Shown here piece by piece: positions 1 through 8,811 of a DNA stretch of 64,000 bases. Position 1 is the first letter of the stretch; each line of letters starts with the position of its first letter. This DNA comes from Roseivivax jejudonensis. Lineage in GTDB: Bacteria; Pseudomonadota; Alphaproteobacteria; Rhodobacterales; Rhodobacteraceae. The notes beneath the pieces were generated by a model. It was given only the letters and a program-made list of their open reading frames with translations. It had not been told where the DNA came from and searched no databases. The DNA lies in contig NZ_FWFK01000005.1 in the NCBI RefSeq assembly GCF_900172265.1, positions 186,001 through 250,000 of the forward strand. Direction: 5' to 3'. Position numbers and translations under genes: made by a program.

Positions 1-524
1 ACGCGCATGTCTGTCCGCGCCACCTGCCCGAATGGGAACGGTTCCTGCGCGCCTGGGGCGTTCTCGCCTACCACGAGATGCTGCTGGCGGGCGCCTTCCT
101 CGGGCTCTGGGCACTGACCCGGGACGCGGCCAACGCGGTCGGTTTCTGGACCTTCGCGGTGCTGTTCTTCGCCCGTATCTCCGCCAAGCTGAACCTCTTT
201 CTCGGCGTGCCGCGGATCAATACCGAGTTCATGCCGCGCGCGCTGGCGCACGTGCCGAGCCATTTCCGCAAGGCGGGAGTCAACTGGCTCTTCCCGGTCT
301 CGGTGACCGGGCTGGCGGCCGCGACCGCGGTGTGGATCACGCTACTGACGACGGCCGGAACCCCGGCCCAAACCGCCGGCTTCGCGCTCCTTGCCGCGAT
401 GACCGGACTCGCGCTTCTCGAGCACTGGTTCATGGTGCTGCCGCTGCCGGACGAGAAGCTGTGGCGCTGGATGCTTCCCGCGCCCGCCAACGGACCGACG
501 AGGGAGGACGCCCATGGACTTTGA
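1..524 (+). CDS. puhE: PuhE, photosynthetic complex assembly protein (3' part)
   Basis: The gene enters from the left edge; the frame is open from base 3 to the TGA at 522-524, giving about 173 C-terminal residues. Several hydrophobic segments and the stretch [19 protein letters not shown] are what I recognise of the PuhE/DUF3623 membrane family. That family is encoded at the end of the puh operon of purple bacteria and is linked to assembly of the reaction-centre/light-harvesting complex. The neighbour supports this: hemA begins inside the last codons (ATG at 514, 11 bp overlap), the usual puhE-hemA arrangement of phototrophic Rhodobacterales. The N-terminus and the rest of the photosynthesis cluster lie outside the window. 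Confidence 0.85.
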   Translation, partial: AHVCPRHLPEWERFLRAWGVLAYHEMLLAGAFLGLWALTRDAANAVGFWTFAVLFFARISAKLNLFLGVPRINTEFMPRALAHVPSHFRKAGVNWLFPVSVTGLAAATAVWITLLTTAGTPAQTAGFALLAAMTGLALLEHWFMVLPLPDEKLWRWMLPAPANGPTREDAHGL

Positions 525-1728
525 CGCCCTGTTCACCGACGCGCTCGACACGCTGCGCCGCGAAGGCAACTACCGGATCTTCGCCGAGCTCGAGCGCGCG
601 GTCGGCGCCTTCCCGCAAGCGAAGAGCCACGACGCCAACGCCCCGGACGAGGTCACGGTCTGGTGCTCGAACGACTATCTCGGCATGGGTCAGCACGCGG
701 AGGTGATCGCGGCGATGTGCGACACTGCGCAGGCCTGCGGCACCGGCGCCGGGGGCACGCGCAACATCTCGGGCAACACGCACCAGCACGCGTTGCTGGA
801 GGCGGAACTGGCGGACTTGCACGGCAAGGAGCGGGCGCTGCTGTTCACGTCGGGCTACGTGTCGAACTGGGCGGCGCTGTCGACGCTCGGGGCGAAGCTG
901 CCCGACGCGGTGATCCTGTCGGACGAGAAGAACCACGCCTCGATGATCGAGGGCATCCGCCATTCCAAGGCGGACAAGGTGATCTGGCGCCACAACGATC
1001 CTGCGGACCTCGACCGCAAGCTGGCGGCGTTGCCGGTCAACGCCACGAAGATCGTCGCCTTCGAGAGCGTCTACTCGATGGACGGCGACATCTGCCCGAT
1101 GGACGAGATCCTCGACGTGGCCGAGGCGCACGGTGCGATGACCTATCTCGACGAGGTGCACGCGGTCGGCATGTACGGCCCGCGCGGCGGCGGCGTCAGC
1201 GAAGCGCGCGGGCTGGCGGACCGGATCACGCTGATCGAGGGCACGCTCGGCAAGGCCTACGGCGTGATGGGCGGCTACGTGTCGGGGTCGGCGGCTTTGT
1301 GCGACTTCATCCGCTCCTTCGCCTCGGGGTTCATCTTCACCACCGCGCTGCCGCCGGCGGTGGCCGCGGCCGCGCGTACCTCGATCGCGCATCTCAAGCA
1401 GAGCGACGCCGAGCGCCAGCGTCAGCGCGCGCAGGTCGCCAAGTTGCGGGCGCGGCTCGATTCGCTGGGCATTCCGCACCTGCAGAACGACAGCCACATC
1501 ATCCCGGTGATGATCAAGGATCCCGTGAAGTGCCGGCAGATCGCCGACATCCTGATGCAGGATTTCGGGATCTACGTTCAGCCGATCAATTATCCGACGG
1601 TGCCGAAGGGCACGGAGCGGCTGCGCTTCACGCCGGGGCCGCTGCATTCCGACGCCGATATCGAAAACCTGGTGCAGGCGCTCGCGGCTCTCTGGAAGCG
1701 GTGCGCGCTGGCGCACGCCGTGGCCTGA
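514..1728 (+). CDS. hemA: 5-aminolevulinate synthase
   Basis: 404 residues, the usual length for ALA synthase. This PLP enzyme condenses glycine with succinyl-CoA, the first committed step of heme and bacteriochlorophyll synthesis in alphaproteobacteria (Shemin pathway). Visible hallmarks are the N-terminal EGNYRIF segment, the glycine-rich [12 protein letters not shown] motif, [10 protein letters not shown], and [13 protein letters not shown], which carries the PLP lysine near residue 247. The ATG has GGGAGGA just upstream and overlaps puhE by 11 bp, so translation is probably coupled to the photosynthesis operon. Its substrate succinyl-CoA is made by the sucA/sucB/sucD gene products at the right end of the window. 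A second isozyme (hemT type) may exist elsewhere. Confidence 0.96.
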   Translation: MDFDALFTDALDTLRREGNYRIFAELERAVGAFPQAKSHDANAPDEVTVWCSNDYLGMGQHAEVIAAMCDTAQACGTGAGGTRNISGNTHQHALLEAELADLHGKERALLFTSGYVSNWAALSTLGAKLPDAVILSDEKNHASMIEGIRHSKADKVIWRHNDPADLDRKLAALPVNATKIVAFESVYSMDGDICPMDEILDVAEAHGAMTYLDEVHAVGMYGPRGGGVSEARGLADRITLIEGTLGKAYGVMGGYVSGSAALCDFIRSFASGFIFTTALPPAVAAAARTSIAHLKQSDAERQRQRAQVAKLRARLDSLGIPHLQNDSHIIPVMIKDPVKCRQIADILMQDFGIYVQPINYPTVPKGTERLRFTPGPLHSDADIENLVQALAALWKRCALAHAVA

Positions 1729-1803
1729 GCCGACGCACCGGCGCGGGGCTTTTCGGCGCCGCGGGGATGCCTATCTGACGGGGGCGGCCCGACAGGAGAC
1801 AGC

Positions 1804-2235
1804 ATGCCCCGCTCCCGCCTCACCCCGATCGCGATCGGCGTCGCTCTGGCGCTGAACCTTGGCGCCACGCCACCATTGCGGGCTCAGGATGTCGACCGCG
1901 GCGCGCAGCTCTTTTCCGACTGTGCGGCGTGCCACCGGGTGGTGGCGCCGGACGGCACGATCCTGCGCGGCGGCGGACGGGCGGGCCCGAACCTTTACGG
2001 TGTCGCGGGCGGGCGCGCCGCATCCGACAGCCGTTTCGACTATTCGCAGTGGCTGCGCGCGCTGGGTGCGCGCGACGTGACGTGGACGCAGGGCGCGCTC
2101 GCCGAGTACCTTCGCAACCCCACGATATTCACAAAGCAGGTGCTCGACGATCCCGAGGCGCGCTCGCGCATGGCCTATCGGATGGAAACCGGCGCGGCCG
2201 ATATCTGGGCCTATCTCGAGAGCCTCGAACGCTAG
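1804..2235 (+). CDS. Class I c-type cytochrome (cytochrome c2-like)
   Basis: 143 residues with a Sec signal peptide (cleavage likely after LRA near residue 27), so it should be periplasmic. One heme-binding CAACH motif spans residues 40-44, and a Met in the SRMAYRM segment near residue 123 is the likely sixth ligand, as in soluble class I cytochromes. It lies 75 bp downstream of hemA on the same strand. In phototrophic Roseobacter relatives a cytochrome gene called cycA follows hemA in this place, and a role as electron donor to the reaction centre or terminal oxidase is plausible. The exact subtype (c2, c550, c551) cannot be settled from sequence alone, so no symbol is given. Confidence 0.85.
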   Translation: MPRSRLTPIAIGVALALNLGATPPLRAQDVDRGAQLFSDCAACHRVVAPDGTILRGGGRAGPNLYGVAGGRAASDSRFDYSQWLRALGARDVTWTQGALAEYLRNPTIFTKQVLDDPEARSRMAYRMETGAADIWAYLESLER

Positions 2236-2257
2236 CGTCGGGGCGCGCCACCCCCGA

Positions 2258-3925
2258 TCAGGCCGAGACCTGTTCGCGCAGGATCGACGCGGTGAGCGAC
2301 ACCATCAGGTAGATGCCCGAGAAGATCAGGAACGCCAGAAGCGTGTTCTCGAACTTGCGCGGATAGGCCGGATCCTCGGCCGCGGTCGGTTCCACCGCGG
2401 TGGTGAGGTAGCGTGCCTGGCTGTCGGCATCGCGGCGCGCGGTCTCGAGCCGTTCGAGGGCCGATTGCAGCATGAGGTCGCGGGTGGCCAGATCGGCCTC
2501 GGCGAGCTGCACCTGCACGGCCGTGTCGGCCAGCGAGTCGCCGCCTTCCTGCGCGGTGGTCATCCGCGTGTTGAGCTCGGCCAGCAGCGCCTCGAGCCGG
2601 CGCACGTCGGCACGCGCGCCGTCGACCCGGCTCTGGTTGGGCCGCGCATTGTCGAGCAGCGCCTGGAGCTGGAGCCGCTTTTCCTGCAGCTGCACTTCGA
2701 AATTGTTGATCTGCCCGCGCAGGGCCGCGATCCGGCCCTCCGGGTCGATCAGCGCGCTTTCCTGCTGCAGCCGGACCAGCCGTTCCTGCGCGTCGCGGCG
2801 CGCCGACTCCGCCTCCGCGAGGCCCTGTTCGGCATCGAGCACGGCGTTCGAGCGCTTGCGCAGCGAGAGGTTGTCGACCCGTTCCTCGGCGTAGGACACG
2901 AGCGCGCGGGAGAACTGGGCCGCGGTCTGGGGATCGACCGCGGTGACCTCCATCTTCACCACGCCCTCGGTCGGGTCGTAGCCGATCTCGACGTTGCGCT
3001 TATAGACGTCGTAGGCCTCCTCGGTCGAGGCTGCGGCGTCCAGCCGCTGCAGCGGATCGATGAAGTCCTGGCTGAAATGCGCGCGAAATCCTTCGTCCTC
3101 GTCGAGGCGCAGCATCGCGTCCTTCGACGACAGGTAGGACTGGACCGCGATCGCGTCCTGATTGGTGGCGAATTGCGTGCCCGAAAGGAGCCCCCCGACG
3201 CCGCCGCCCCCGCCGCTGTCGTTGGCGAGAATGAGGAATTGAGACTTGGTCGAGTAGAGCGGCGTCGCCACGTTGAAGAAGTAGTGCCCGGCCACGATCG
3301 TCGGCAGCGCGACGAAGAAGAACAGCCGTGTGAGCAGCAGCGCGAACTTGCGCCGGCGCCGGCGGGCGAGATCCTTCTGGATGCGGCCGATTTCCTCGGC
3401 CCGGCGCTCGGCCGGGCTCGGGACGGGGCCGACCTCGGTCGAGGGCACGCCCTTTTTCTTCAGCGGCATGGTCTGGGGCAACTGGACTCGCTCGTCGCGC
3501 GGCTCTTCGGCCTCCGCGGGTGCGCCGGCGGAGTCGGGGGCGGTCGACTCGACGCCTGTCTCGGGGTCGCGGGTCACCACCAGCTCAAGCGTGTTGGCGC
3601 GCTGGAACGGGTCGATGCCGCGGGCGCGCAACAGGCGCACGGCGTCGAAGTCCGACGTCGGGGCGAGCCCGTGCTTCTGCGCGACGCGGCGCGCCATGCG
3701 CAGCTGGCGCCCGGTCAGGCCCTCGTCGCGGATCGCCTGGATCTCGGCGTCGGCGGCGACTTCGAGCGGAGAGCTGACATAGCCGTCACGGACGACGCCG
3801 TCATCGGGACCGTCGAAGTTGGCGGCGCGCTGGTCCGGCGCGTCGTCGTGCGTCAGGGCTTCGGCGGCACTGGCGTCGGCGGAGCGGCGGATGCGGAATT
3901 TTCTAGCCTTGGGTTTCGTAGTCAT
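2258..3925 (-). CDS. kpsE: KpsE/CtrB-type capsule polysaccharide export inner-membrane protein
   Basis: 555 residues. A long charged N-terminal region (about 190 residues) precedes a membrane segment near residues 195-216 (FALLLTRLFFFVALPTIVAG). Then come a periplasmic domain with heptad-rich coiled-coil stretches (roughly 330-490) and a second membrane helix at the C-terminus (FENTLLAFLIFSGIYLMV). This two-helix plan is that of PCP-3 polysaccharide co-polymerases (KpsE, BexC, CtrB), which link the ABC exporter to the outer-membrane channel. The N-terminal extension is longer than in E. coli KpsE. I chose the ATG at 3925, which overlaps kpsT by 23 bp; a TTG at 3946 is an alternative. No KpsM permease is adjacent. 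Confidence 0.85.
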   Translation of the reverse strand: MTTKPKARKFRIRRSADASAAEALTHDDAPDQRAANFDGPDDGVVRDGYVSSPLEVAADAEIQAIRDEGLTGRQLRMARRVAQKHGLAPTSDFDAVRLLRARGIDPFQRANTLELVVTRDPETGVESTAPDSAGAPAEAEEPRDERVQLPQTMPLKKKGVPSTEVGPVPSPAERRAEEIGRIQKDLARRRRRKFALLLTRLFFFVALPTIVAGHYFFNVATPLYSTKSQFLILANDSGGGGGVGGLLSGTQFATNQDAIAVQSYLSSKDAMLRLDEDEGFRAHFSQDFIDPLQRLDAAASTEEAYDVYKRNVEIGYDPTEGVVKMEVTAVDPQTAAQFSRALVSYAEERVDNLSLRKRSNAVLDAEQGLAEAESARRDAQERLVRLQQESALIDPEGRIAALRGQINNFEVQLQEKRLQLQALLDNARPNQSRVDGARADVRRLEALLAELNTRMTTAQEGGDSLADTAVQVQLAEADLATRDLMLQSALERLETARRDADSQARYLTTAVEPTAAEDPAYPRKFENTLLAFLIFSGIYLMVSLTASILREQVSA

Positions 3926-4562
3926 AGAGCCGCTTCGCTTCTTCAAGGCTTTCGAACATGTGCAATTGCCCGTCCATCAGGACCGCGGCCTTGCGCGCGA
4001 ACTTCTCCAGGATCGCCGGCTGGTGGCTGACGATGATGATCGTCGTGGTGCGCAGCCGCTCGGCGAGGAAGTCGCCGGCCCGCCGGTTGAACTCGACATC
4101 GGTGGACGAGGGCATGCCCTCGTCGATCAGGTAGATGTCGAAGTCGAGCGCGAGCATCAGCGAGAACGAGAACCGCGCCTTCATGCCGGACGAGTAGGTG
4201 CCGAGCGGCTGGTCGAAATACTCGCCCAATCCGCAGAGCCACCGGCAGAACGCCTCGACGTAGTCGGGATCGAGGCCGTAGAGCTTGGCGATATAGCGGG
4301 CGTTTTCGGCTGCCGAGATCTTCGAGATCACGCCGCCCATGAAGCCCAGCGGAAACGAGACCCGGCAGGTGCGCCGGATGGTGCCCTCGTCGGGTTTCTC
4401 GAGGCCCGCCATCATCTTGATCAACGTCGTCTTGCCGGTGCCGTTCGGCGCGAGGATTCCGACGGACTCGCCGAGGTCGACGCGGAACGACACGCGGTCC
4501 AGGATCACCTTGCGGTGGGATCCGGTCCAGAAGGACTTGCTGACGTTGTCGAACTCGAGCAT
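3903..4562 (-). CDS. kpsT: KpsT-type capsule polysaccharide ABC transporter ATP-binding protein
   Basis: 219 residues, the normal size of KpsT/CtrD ATPases. Visible motifs are Walker A APNGTGKT (37-44), the family-typical signature YSSGMKARFSFSL in place of LSGGQ, Walker B IYLIDEG, and the H-loop VSHQ. KpsT powers export of capsular polysaccharide or a similar lipid-linked glycan together with a KpsM permease. Here it is transcribed leftward just before kpsE with a 23 bp overlap, and AAAGG precedes its ATG. The upstream side is an AT-richer intergenic region and then a divergent unrelated gene, so kpsM must be elsewhere or the pair serves another permease. Confidence 0.92.
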   Translation of the reverse strand: MLEFDNVSKSFWTGSHRKVILDRVSFRVDLGESVGILAPNGTGKTTLIKMMAGLEKPDEGTIRRTCRVSFPLGFMGGVISKISAAENARYIAKLYGLDPDYVEAFCRWLCGLGEYFDQPLGTYSSGMKARFSFSLMLALDFDIYLIDEGMPSSTDVEFNRRAGDFLAERLRTTTIIIVSHQPAILEKFARKAAVLMDGQLHMFESLEEAKRLYDYETQG

Positions 4563-4768
4563 CCGGCGCCTTTCGTGCGCTTTGCCACATTCCGCGTCAA
4601 AGCTTCGTATCTCGAGTGGGGTAGTTTTGAATTTTGGTCAGAGTATGTCCTGTTCGGGAAACAAAACACAATCCTGCGCTGGTTTTGTGCCCGCAAAATG
4701 CGGCAATTGAAGCGCTCCTCGCCGGCGCTAACTGCAGGTCATCCGGCAACAGCGAGGAGACGAAGATC
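4563..4768. promoter_or_regulatory. AT-richer divergent promoter region between kpsT and the MBL hydrolase
   Basis: This 206 bp gap is clearly lower in GC than its surroundings. On the minus strand TTGTGT (4671-4666) and CATACT (4647-4642) are 18 bp apart and could be a sigma-70 type promoter for kpsT-kpsE. A small inverted repeat, TTTTG and CAAAA around TGCCCG, lies near 4682-4697. These assignments are weak and rest only on consensus matching by eye. Confidence 0.3.
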
Positions 4769-5551
4769 ATGCAGACGAGACGCAGGTTCCTGTCCACGAT
4801 CGGCGCGACGGCGGGCGCTGTCACGATCCTTCCCTACGCAACGATGGCACAGGGCGCGATGTCGAACACCTTCGAGACCGACGCGGGTCCGATCACGGTG
4901 CATCCGGTCAGCCATGCCTCCTTCGTGATGGAGACCCCGAAAGGCGTGATCTATGTCGATCCGGTCGGCGGCGCCGAGGCCTATTCCGACTTTCCCGATG
5001 CCGACCTGATCCTCGTCACTCACGAGCACGGCGACCACTACGATGCGGCGACGCTCGAGGCGCTGATGGCCGACGGCACGCACCTGATCACCAACCCGGC
5101 GGTGGGCGAGATGCTTCCCGAGGGGCTGGCATCGGGCGCCGAGCAGATCGGCAACGGCGCCAGCACCGAGTGGGAGACCCTCGGGATCGACGCGATTCCG
5201 GCCTACAACACCACCGAGGGGCGTCTCGACTTTCACCCCGAGGGCCGCGACAACGGCTACGCCCTGAGCTTCGAAGGCTTCCGCGTCTACATCTCGGGCG
5301 ACACCGAGGATATCCCGGAGATGCGCGCGCTCGAAAACATCGACGTGGCCTTCGTCTGCATGAACCTGCCGTTCACGATGAACGCGGAGGCGGCGGCGAG
5401 CGCGGTCAACGAGTTCGCGCCGACCTACGTCTACCCCTACCATTTCCGCGGGCGGGATGGCGGCACGCAGGACCCGGCCGCCTTTGCCGAGATGGTGGAG
5501 ACCGCCGAGGTTCTGACGCCGGACTGGTATCCGGAAACAGAGTCGCTCTGA
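4769..5551 (+). CDS. Exported MBL-fold metal-dependent hydrolase (UlaG-like)
   Basis: 260 residues from the ATG at 4769. The N-terminus MQTRRRFLST followed by an alanine/glycine-rich hydrophobic stretch ending near MAQG is a twin-arginine signal, so the protein is probably exported folded with its metal. The core shows THEHGDHYD near residue 84, the metal-binding HxHxDH motif of metallo-beta-lactamase-fold hydrolases, and a later SGDTED. Such UlaG-like proteins have varied substrates, and none can be named here. It stands alone between the divergent kpsT and the convergent GntR gene, whose 3' end is only 19 bp away. Confidence 0.85.
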   Translation: MQTRRRFLSTIGATAGAVTILPYATMAQGAMSNTFETDAGPITVHPVSHASFVMETPKGVIYVDPVGGAEAYSDFPDADLILVTHEHGDHYDAATLEALMADGTHLITNPAVGEMLPEGLASGAEQIGNGASTEWETLGIDAIPAYNTTEGRLDFHPEGRDNGYALSFEGFRVYISGDTEDIPEMRALENIDVAFVCMNLPFTMNAEAAASAVNEFAPTYVYPYHFRGRDGGTQDPAAFAEMVETAEVLTPDWYPETESL

Positions 5552-5570
5552 GACGAGGGCGGCGCGCGGC

Positions 5571-6224
5571 TCAGCCGGCCGGAAGCGCCGCCTTCAACCG
5601 GTGAAAACTCATGGAGATATGCGCGCGGCGGATCATGCCGACCGCGGGCATGTCGCCCGAACGCAGCGCGTCGGCGACTTGCCGCATCTCCTCGCGGAAG
5701 GCCGCGATCTCCCGGTCAAGGTCTAGTTCTGCGATGGCCTGCAGCCAGATCCGGGCCGTGCGGAAGTAGAGTCGCTCCGACACCTCGGCGAGAGCGTCGT
5801 TGCCGATCAGGCGCTGCGTGAAGCTGAAATAAGCCATGTTGAGCCGGGCGAAGGCCCGGGCATCGGGCAAATCGGCGAGCTTGGCGCCCTCGGCGATCAA
5901 CGTGCGAAGCTCGGAAAGCACCGCGTCCGTCACGGGCCGCGGCGTCATCGTGCCCGACAGTTGTGCAAGCTCCTCGCGCAGCGCGTAGACCTGCCCGAGC
6001 TCTCGGGCATCCACGTCGGTCACGAGCGTTCCGACACCGTGTCGCGCCTCGACCAGCCCCTCGTCCGACAACCGCGCGAGAACGCGCCGCACCGGCGTGC
6101 GCGAGACGCCGAACTCCGCGGCCAGTGCCTCTTCGCCCAGCTTTGTGCCGGGGGGGTAGTCGAGCAGGCAGATCCGGCCCCGCAACTCGGCATAGAGCCG
6201 TTGATGCCGGGCTTCGGCACTCAT
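5571..6224 (-). CDS. GntR family transcriptional regulator, FCD subfamily
   Basis: 217 residues starting at the ATG at 6224. The N-terminal winged helix contains LGEEALAAEFGVSRTPVRRVLARL, split here as LGEEALAAEFGVSRT then PVRRVLARL, and is followed by VGTLVTDVD. The C-terminal helical part (about 85-210) has the FCD ligand-domain pattern. The ATG overlaps the stop of the upstream deacylase gene (ATGA), so the regulator is the last cistron of the enzyme operon and probably senses its substrate or an intermediate. Two TTGTGTACATC sites in the divergent control region (8622 and 8728) resemble FCD-GntR operators and are likely its targets. The effector is unknown. Confidence 0.9.
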   Translation of the reverse strand: MSAEARHQRLYAELRGRICLLDYPPGTKLGEEALAAEFGVSRTPVRRVLARLSDEGLVEARHGVGTLVTDVDARELGQVYALREELAQLSGTMTPRPVTDAVLSELRTLIAEGAKLADLPDARAFARLNMAYFSFTQRLIGNDALAEVSERLYFRTARIWLQAIAELDLDREIAAFREEMRQVADALRSGDMPAVGMIRRAHISMSFHRLKAALPAG

Positions 6225-7375
6225 GCCGCGAGGTTCCTCCGAAGGCCCTCCAGCATCGTCAGGCATTCGGCCAGTTGCTGACGCGACACGTACTCGTCGG
6301 GCTTGTGCGCCTGGGCGATCGATCCGGGGCCGCACACCACGACGGACATGCCGAGCTCCTGGAAAAGCCCCGCCTCGGTGCCGAAGGGCACGACATCGGC
6401 CGAGTTGCCGCCGGTCAGCTGGGACACCAGCGCGCGCGCCATGTTGTCGTCCATCGGCTCGAGGCCGACGACTTCGCCAATGGTCTCGACGCTGATGTCG
6501 GCGCGCGGGCTGACCGCGCGCATCGCCGGCAGGAGATCCTGTTCGATGAGGGATTGCAGCGCTTCCTTGACGAATTCGGCGTCGCCGTACTGCACCGGGC
6601 GCATCTCCCACTCGACTTCGGCACGGCCGGGGATGACGTTGTGCGCCACCCCGCCGGACAGGCGCCCGACATTGACCGTTGTCCAGGGCGGATCGAAGCG
6701 GCTGTCTCGCGGGGCGCGCGCCTTCAGTTCCTCGGCCAGCTCCATCAGCCGGGCGACGTAGCGCACGGCGTAGGCCACCGCGTTCACGCCCCGGTCGGGG
6801 TTGGAGCCGTGGCCTTCGAGCCCGTGAAACCGCGCGGTGTATTCACAGCAGCCCTTGTGCCCCTCGATGATCCGCATCTCGGTCGGTTCGCCGACGATGG
6901 CGATCGCGGGCAGGTGGTCGCGGGCCTTGAGATGCGGCACGAGCGCCTGCGCGCCGAGGCAGCCGACCTCTTCGTCGTGGGTAAAGCAGAAATGCACCGG
7001 CCGGCGCAGGTTCGTGCCCGCATACGCGCTCGCCATGGAGATCGCCGACGCGATGAACCCCTTCATGTCGCAGGTGCCGCGCCCCATGAGAAGGTCGCCA
7101 CGCTCGGTCAGTTCCCATGGATCCGTGGACCAGTCCTGGTCAGCCACCGGCACAACGTCCGAATGGCCCGACAAGAGCACGCCGCCGCCCATGTCGGGGC
7201 CGATCGACCCCCAGAGGTTCGCCTTCTCGCCGCTCTCGTCGCGAAACACCTCGACCCGTGCGCCCGCATCCTCCAGCCGGGTCGCCATGTCGTCGATGAG
7301 CCCGGCATTGGGCGCCGACGACACGGTGGGGTGCGCGATGAGATCGGCGAGGATCGCCTCGGTGCGCTCCAGCAT
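6221..7375 (-). CDS. ArgE-like M20 family N-acyl amino-acid deacylase
   Basis: 384 residues from the ATG at 7375, close to acetylornithine deacetylase ArgE in length. Zinc-ligand motifs of the M20 family are in place: SGHSDVV (His71, Asp73), CDMKGF (Asp103), the catalytic and ligand pair in THDEEVG (Glu135, Glu136), VGEPTE (Glu163), and AHKPDEY near the C-terminus. The family hydrolyses N-acetyl or other N-acyl groups from amino acids. It sits 2 bp after the M24 gene and overlaps the GntR gene by 4 bp. That setting argues for a catabolic deacylation step after M24 hydrolysis rather than arginine synthesis. An N-acetyl-diaminobutyrate-like substrate is a reasonable but unproven guess. Confidence 0.88.
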   Translation of the reverse strand: MLERTEAILADLIAHPTVSSAPNAGLIDDMATRLEDAGARVEVFRDESGEKANLWGSIGPDMGGGVLLSGHSDVVPVADQDWSTDPWELTERGDLLMGRGTCDMKGFIASAISMASAYAGTNLRRPVHFCFTHDEEVGCLGAQALVPHLKARDHLPAIAIVGEPTEMRIIEGHKGCCEYTARFHGLEGHGSNPDRGVNAVAYAVRYVARLMELAEELKARAPRDSRFDPPWTTVNVGRLSGGVAHNVIPGRAEVEWEMRPVQYGDAEFVKEALQSLIEQDLLPAMRAVSPRADISVETIGEVVGLEPMDDNMARALVSQLTGGNSADVVPFGTEAGLFQELGMSVVVCGPGSIAQAHKPDEYVSRQQLAECLTMLEGLRRNLAA

Positions 7376-7377
7376 GG

Positions 7378-8574
7378 TCAGTCCTTCACGTACATCTTGC
7401 GGGGGCGCTGACAGAACGTCTCGGCCGGACCCTCGTCCTTGATGAGGATCGACTCCGTGATCTCGAGCCCCCAGTCCGACATCCACAGGCCGGGCATGAA
7501 GTGGAAGGTCATGCCGGGCTCCAGCACGGTTTCGTCCTCCGAGCGCAGGGACACCGTGCGCTCGCCCCAGTCCGGCGGGTAGGACAGTCCGATCGGGTAG
7601 CCGCAGCGGGCGCCCCGTTCGATGCCCGCGGATTCCAGCGGTGCGGCCAGTGCGTTCGCGATGTCGCACGCGCGGTTGCCGGCGCGCGCGGCGTCTAGAC
7701 CGGCCTCCAGCCCCTCGACCAGCGCCGCCTCGGCGCGCTTGAAGATGTCCGACGGCTCTCCGAGGAAGATCGTGCGGCACAACGGCGCGTGATAGCGGCG
7801 GTAGCAGCCGGAGATCTCGAAGAACGTGGCCTCGCCGGCGTTGAACGGGCGGCCGTCCCAGGTAAGGTGCGGCGCCGCCGCGTCCGAGCCCGAGGGCAGC
7901 AGCGGCACGATCGCCGCGTAGTCGCCCCAGTGGCCGTCGATGCCGGTGATCGCGTCGCGGAAGACTTCGGCGACGACGTCGTTCTTGGGAACGCCGGGCT
8001 CTACCCGCTCCACGAGGCCGTCGATGATCTTTTCCGAGATCTTCGCGGCGCGGCGCATGAAGACCAGCTCTTCTTCCGACTTCACCGCGCGCTGCCAGTT
8101 CACCAGCGCCGTCGCGTCGAGGAGCGTGGCGTCGGGCAGTTCCCCGGCCATCGTCATGTAGGCACGCGCCGAGAAGTAGTAGTTGTCGAGCTCCACGCCG
8201 ATGCGCGCCTTTTCGTACCCCATGCCGACGATGCGGCTGGCGAGGTCCTCCATCGGGTGTCGCTCCGTCGACTGGACGTAGTTGTCGGCGTAGCCGATCA
8301 CCCGGTCGTCACCCATCCAGACGGTGCGGACCGCGCCGTTGGAATCCTGGTTGCGTCCCCACCAGATCGGGTCGGCGTCGGGAAAGACGAGCACGCCCTG
8401 GTGCACGTAGAACGACCAGCCGTCATAGCCGGTGAGCCACGCCATGTTCGACGGGTCGGTGACATACAGGACGTCGAGCCCGGATCGCTCCATCGCGCGG
8501 CGGGTCTTGTCGAGGCGCCGCGTATACTCCTCTTCCGAGAAGGGGAGGTCTTTCGAGAAGCGATGATACATCAT
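7378..8574 (-). CDS. doeA: M24 family hydrolase resembling ectoine hydrolase DoeA/EutD
   Basis: 398 residues from the ATG at 8574, with AAAGG about 8 nt upstream. It has the creatinase/aminopeptidase (pita-bread) fold of M24 proteins and shares long stretches with ectoine hydrolase as I remember it: DPSNMAWLTGYDGWSFYVHQ, VELDNYYFSA, LTWDGRPF, YPIGLSYPPDWGERT and the FHFMPGLWM region. Ectoine hydrolase opens ectoine to N-acetyl-diaminobutyrate. In the metal-site region (FFEISGCYRRYHAPLCRT) the usual two Asp ligands are replaced, as in metal-independent creatinase-like enzymes. It is the first gene of the leftward operon. Related substrates cannot be excluded because several M24 paralogues occur in this bacterial group. 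Confidence 0.78.
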   Translation of the reverse strand: MMYHRFSKDLPFSEEEYTRRLDKTRRAMERSGLDVLYVTDPSNMAWLTGYDGWSFYVHQGVLVFPDADPIWWGRNQDSNGAVRTVWMGDDRVIGYADNYVQSTERHPMEDLASRIVGMGYEKARIGVELDNYYFSARAYMTMAGELPDATLLDATALVNWQRAVKSEEELVFMRRAAKISEKIIDGLVERVEPGVPKNDVVAEVFRDAITGIDGHWGDYAAIVPLLPSGSDAAAPHLTWDGRPFNAGEATFFEISGCYRRYHAPLCRTIFLGEPSDIFKRAEAALVEGLEAGLDAARAGNRACDIANALAAPLESAGIERGARCGYPIGLSYPPDWGERTVSLRSEDETVLEPGMTFHFMPGLWMSDWGLEITESILIKDEGPAETFCQRPRKMYVKD

Positions 8575-8621
8575 GGGCAAAGCCTTTCTGACCGACGATG
8601 AACTCCATTCAGCCTGCCGAC

Positions 8622-8632
8622 TTGTGTACATC
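8622..8632 (+). promoter_or_regulatory. Operator-like site 1, TTGTGTACATC
   Basis: The core TGTGTACA contains the GT...AC half-sites typical of FCD-type GntR operators. The same 11 bases recur at 8728. This copy is about 48 bp upstream of the M24 start codon, a position suited to repression of the leftward operon. Assignment to the local GntR protein is inferred from proximity. Confidence 0.5.
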
Positions 8633-8727
8633 TAGGGTGGTCGGAACGCGACATCACATGCCGTTTCCGGACAAGTTGCCAAAAATTCCGGCATTTTTCG
8701 AGGCGCACTGCTTACTGCGAACCCAAG

Positions 8728-8738
8728 TTGTGTACATC
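8728..8738 (+). promoter_or_regulatory. Operator-like site 2, TTGTGTACATC
   Basis: An exact repeat of the site at 8622 in the same orientation. The start-to-start distance is 106 bp, about ten helical turns, so both sites lie on one face of the DNA. That would suit cooperative binding or a small loop by a dimeric GntR repressor. Confidence 0.5.
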
Positions 8739-8811
8739 GTGGCGGCATCACGGCCCGATCGGACCGTCTGATGGCGAATCCTGTCGCTCCGCCCCGGCGC
8801 TGCCGGCGCCT

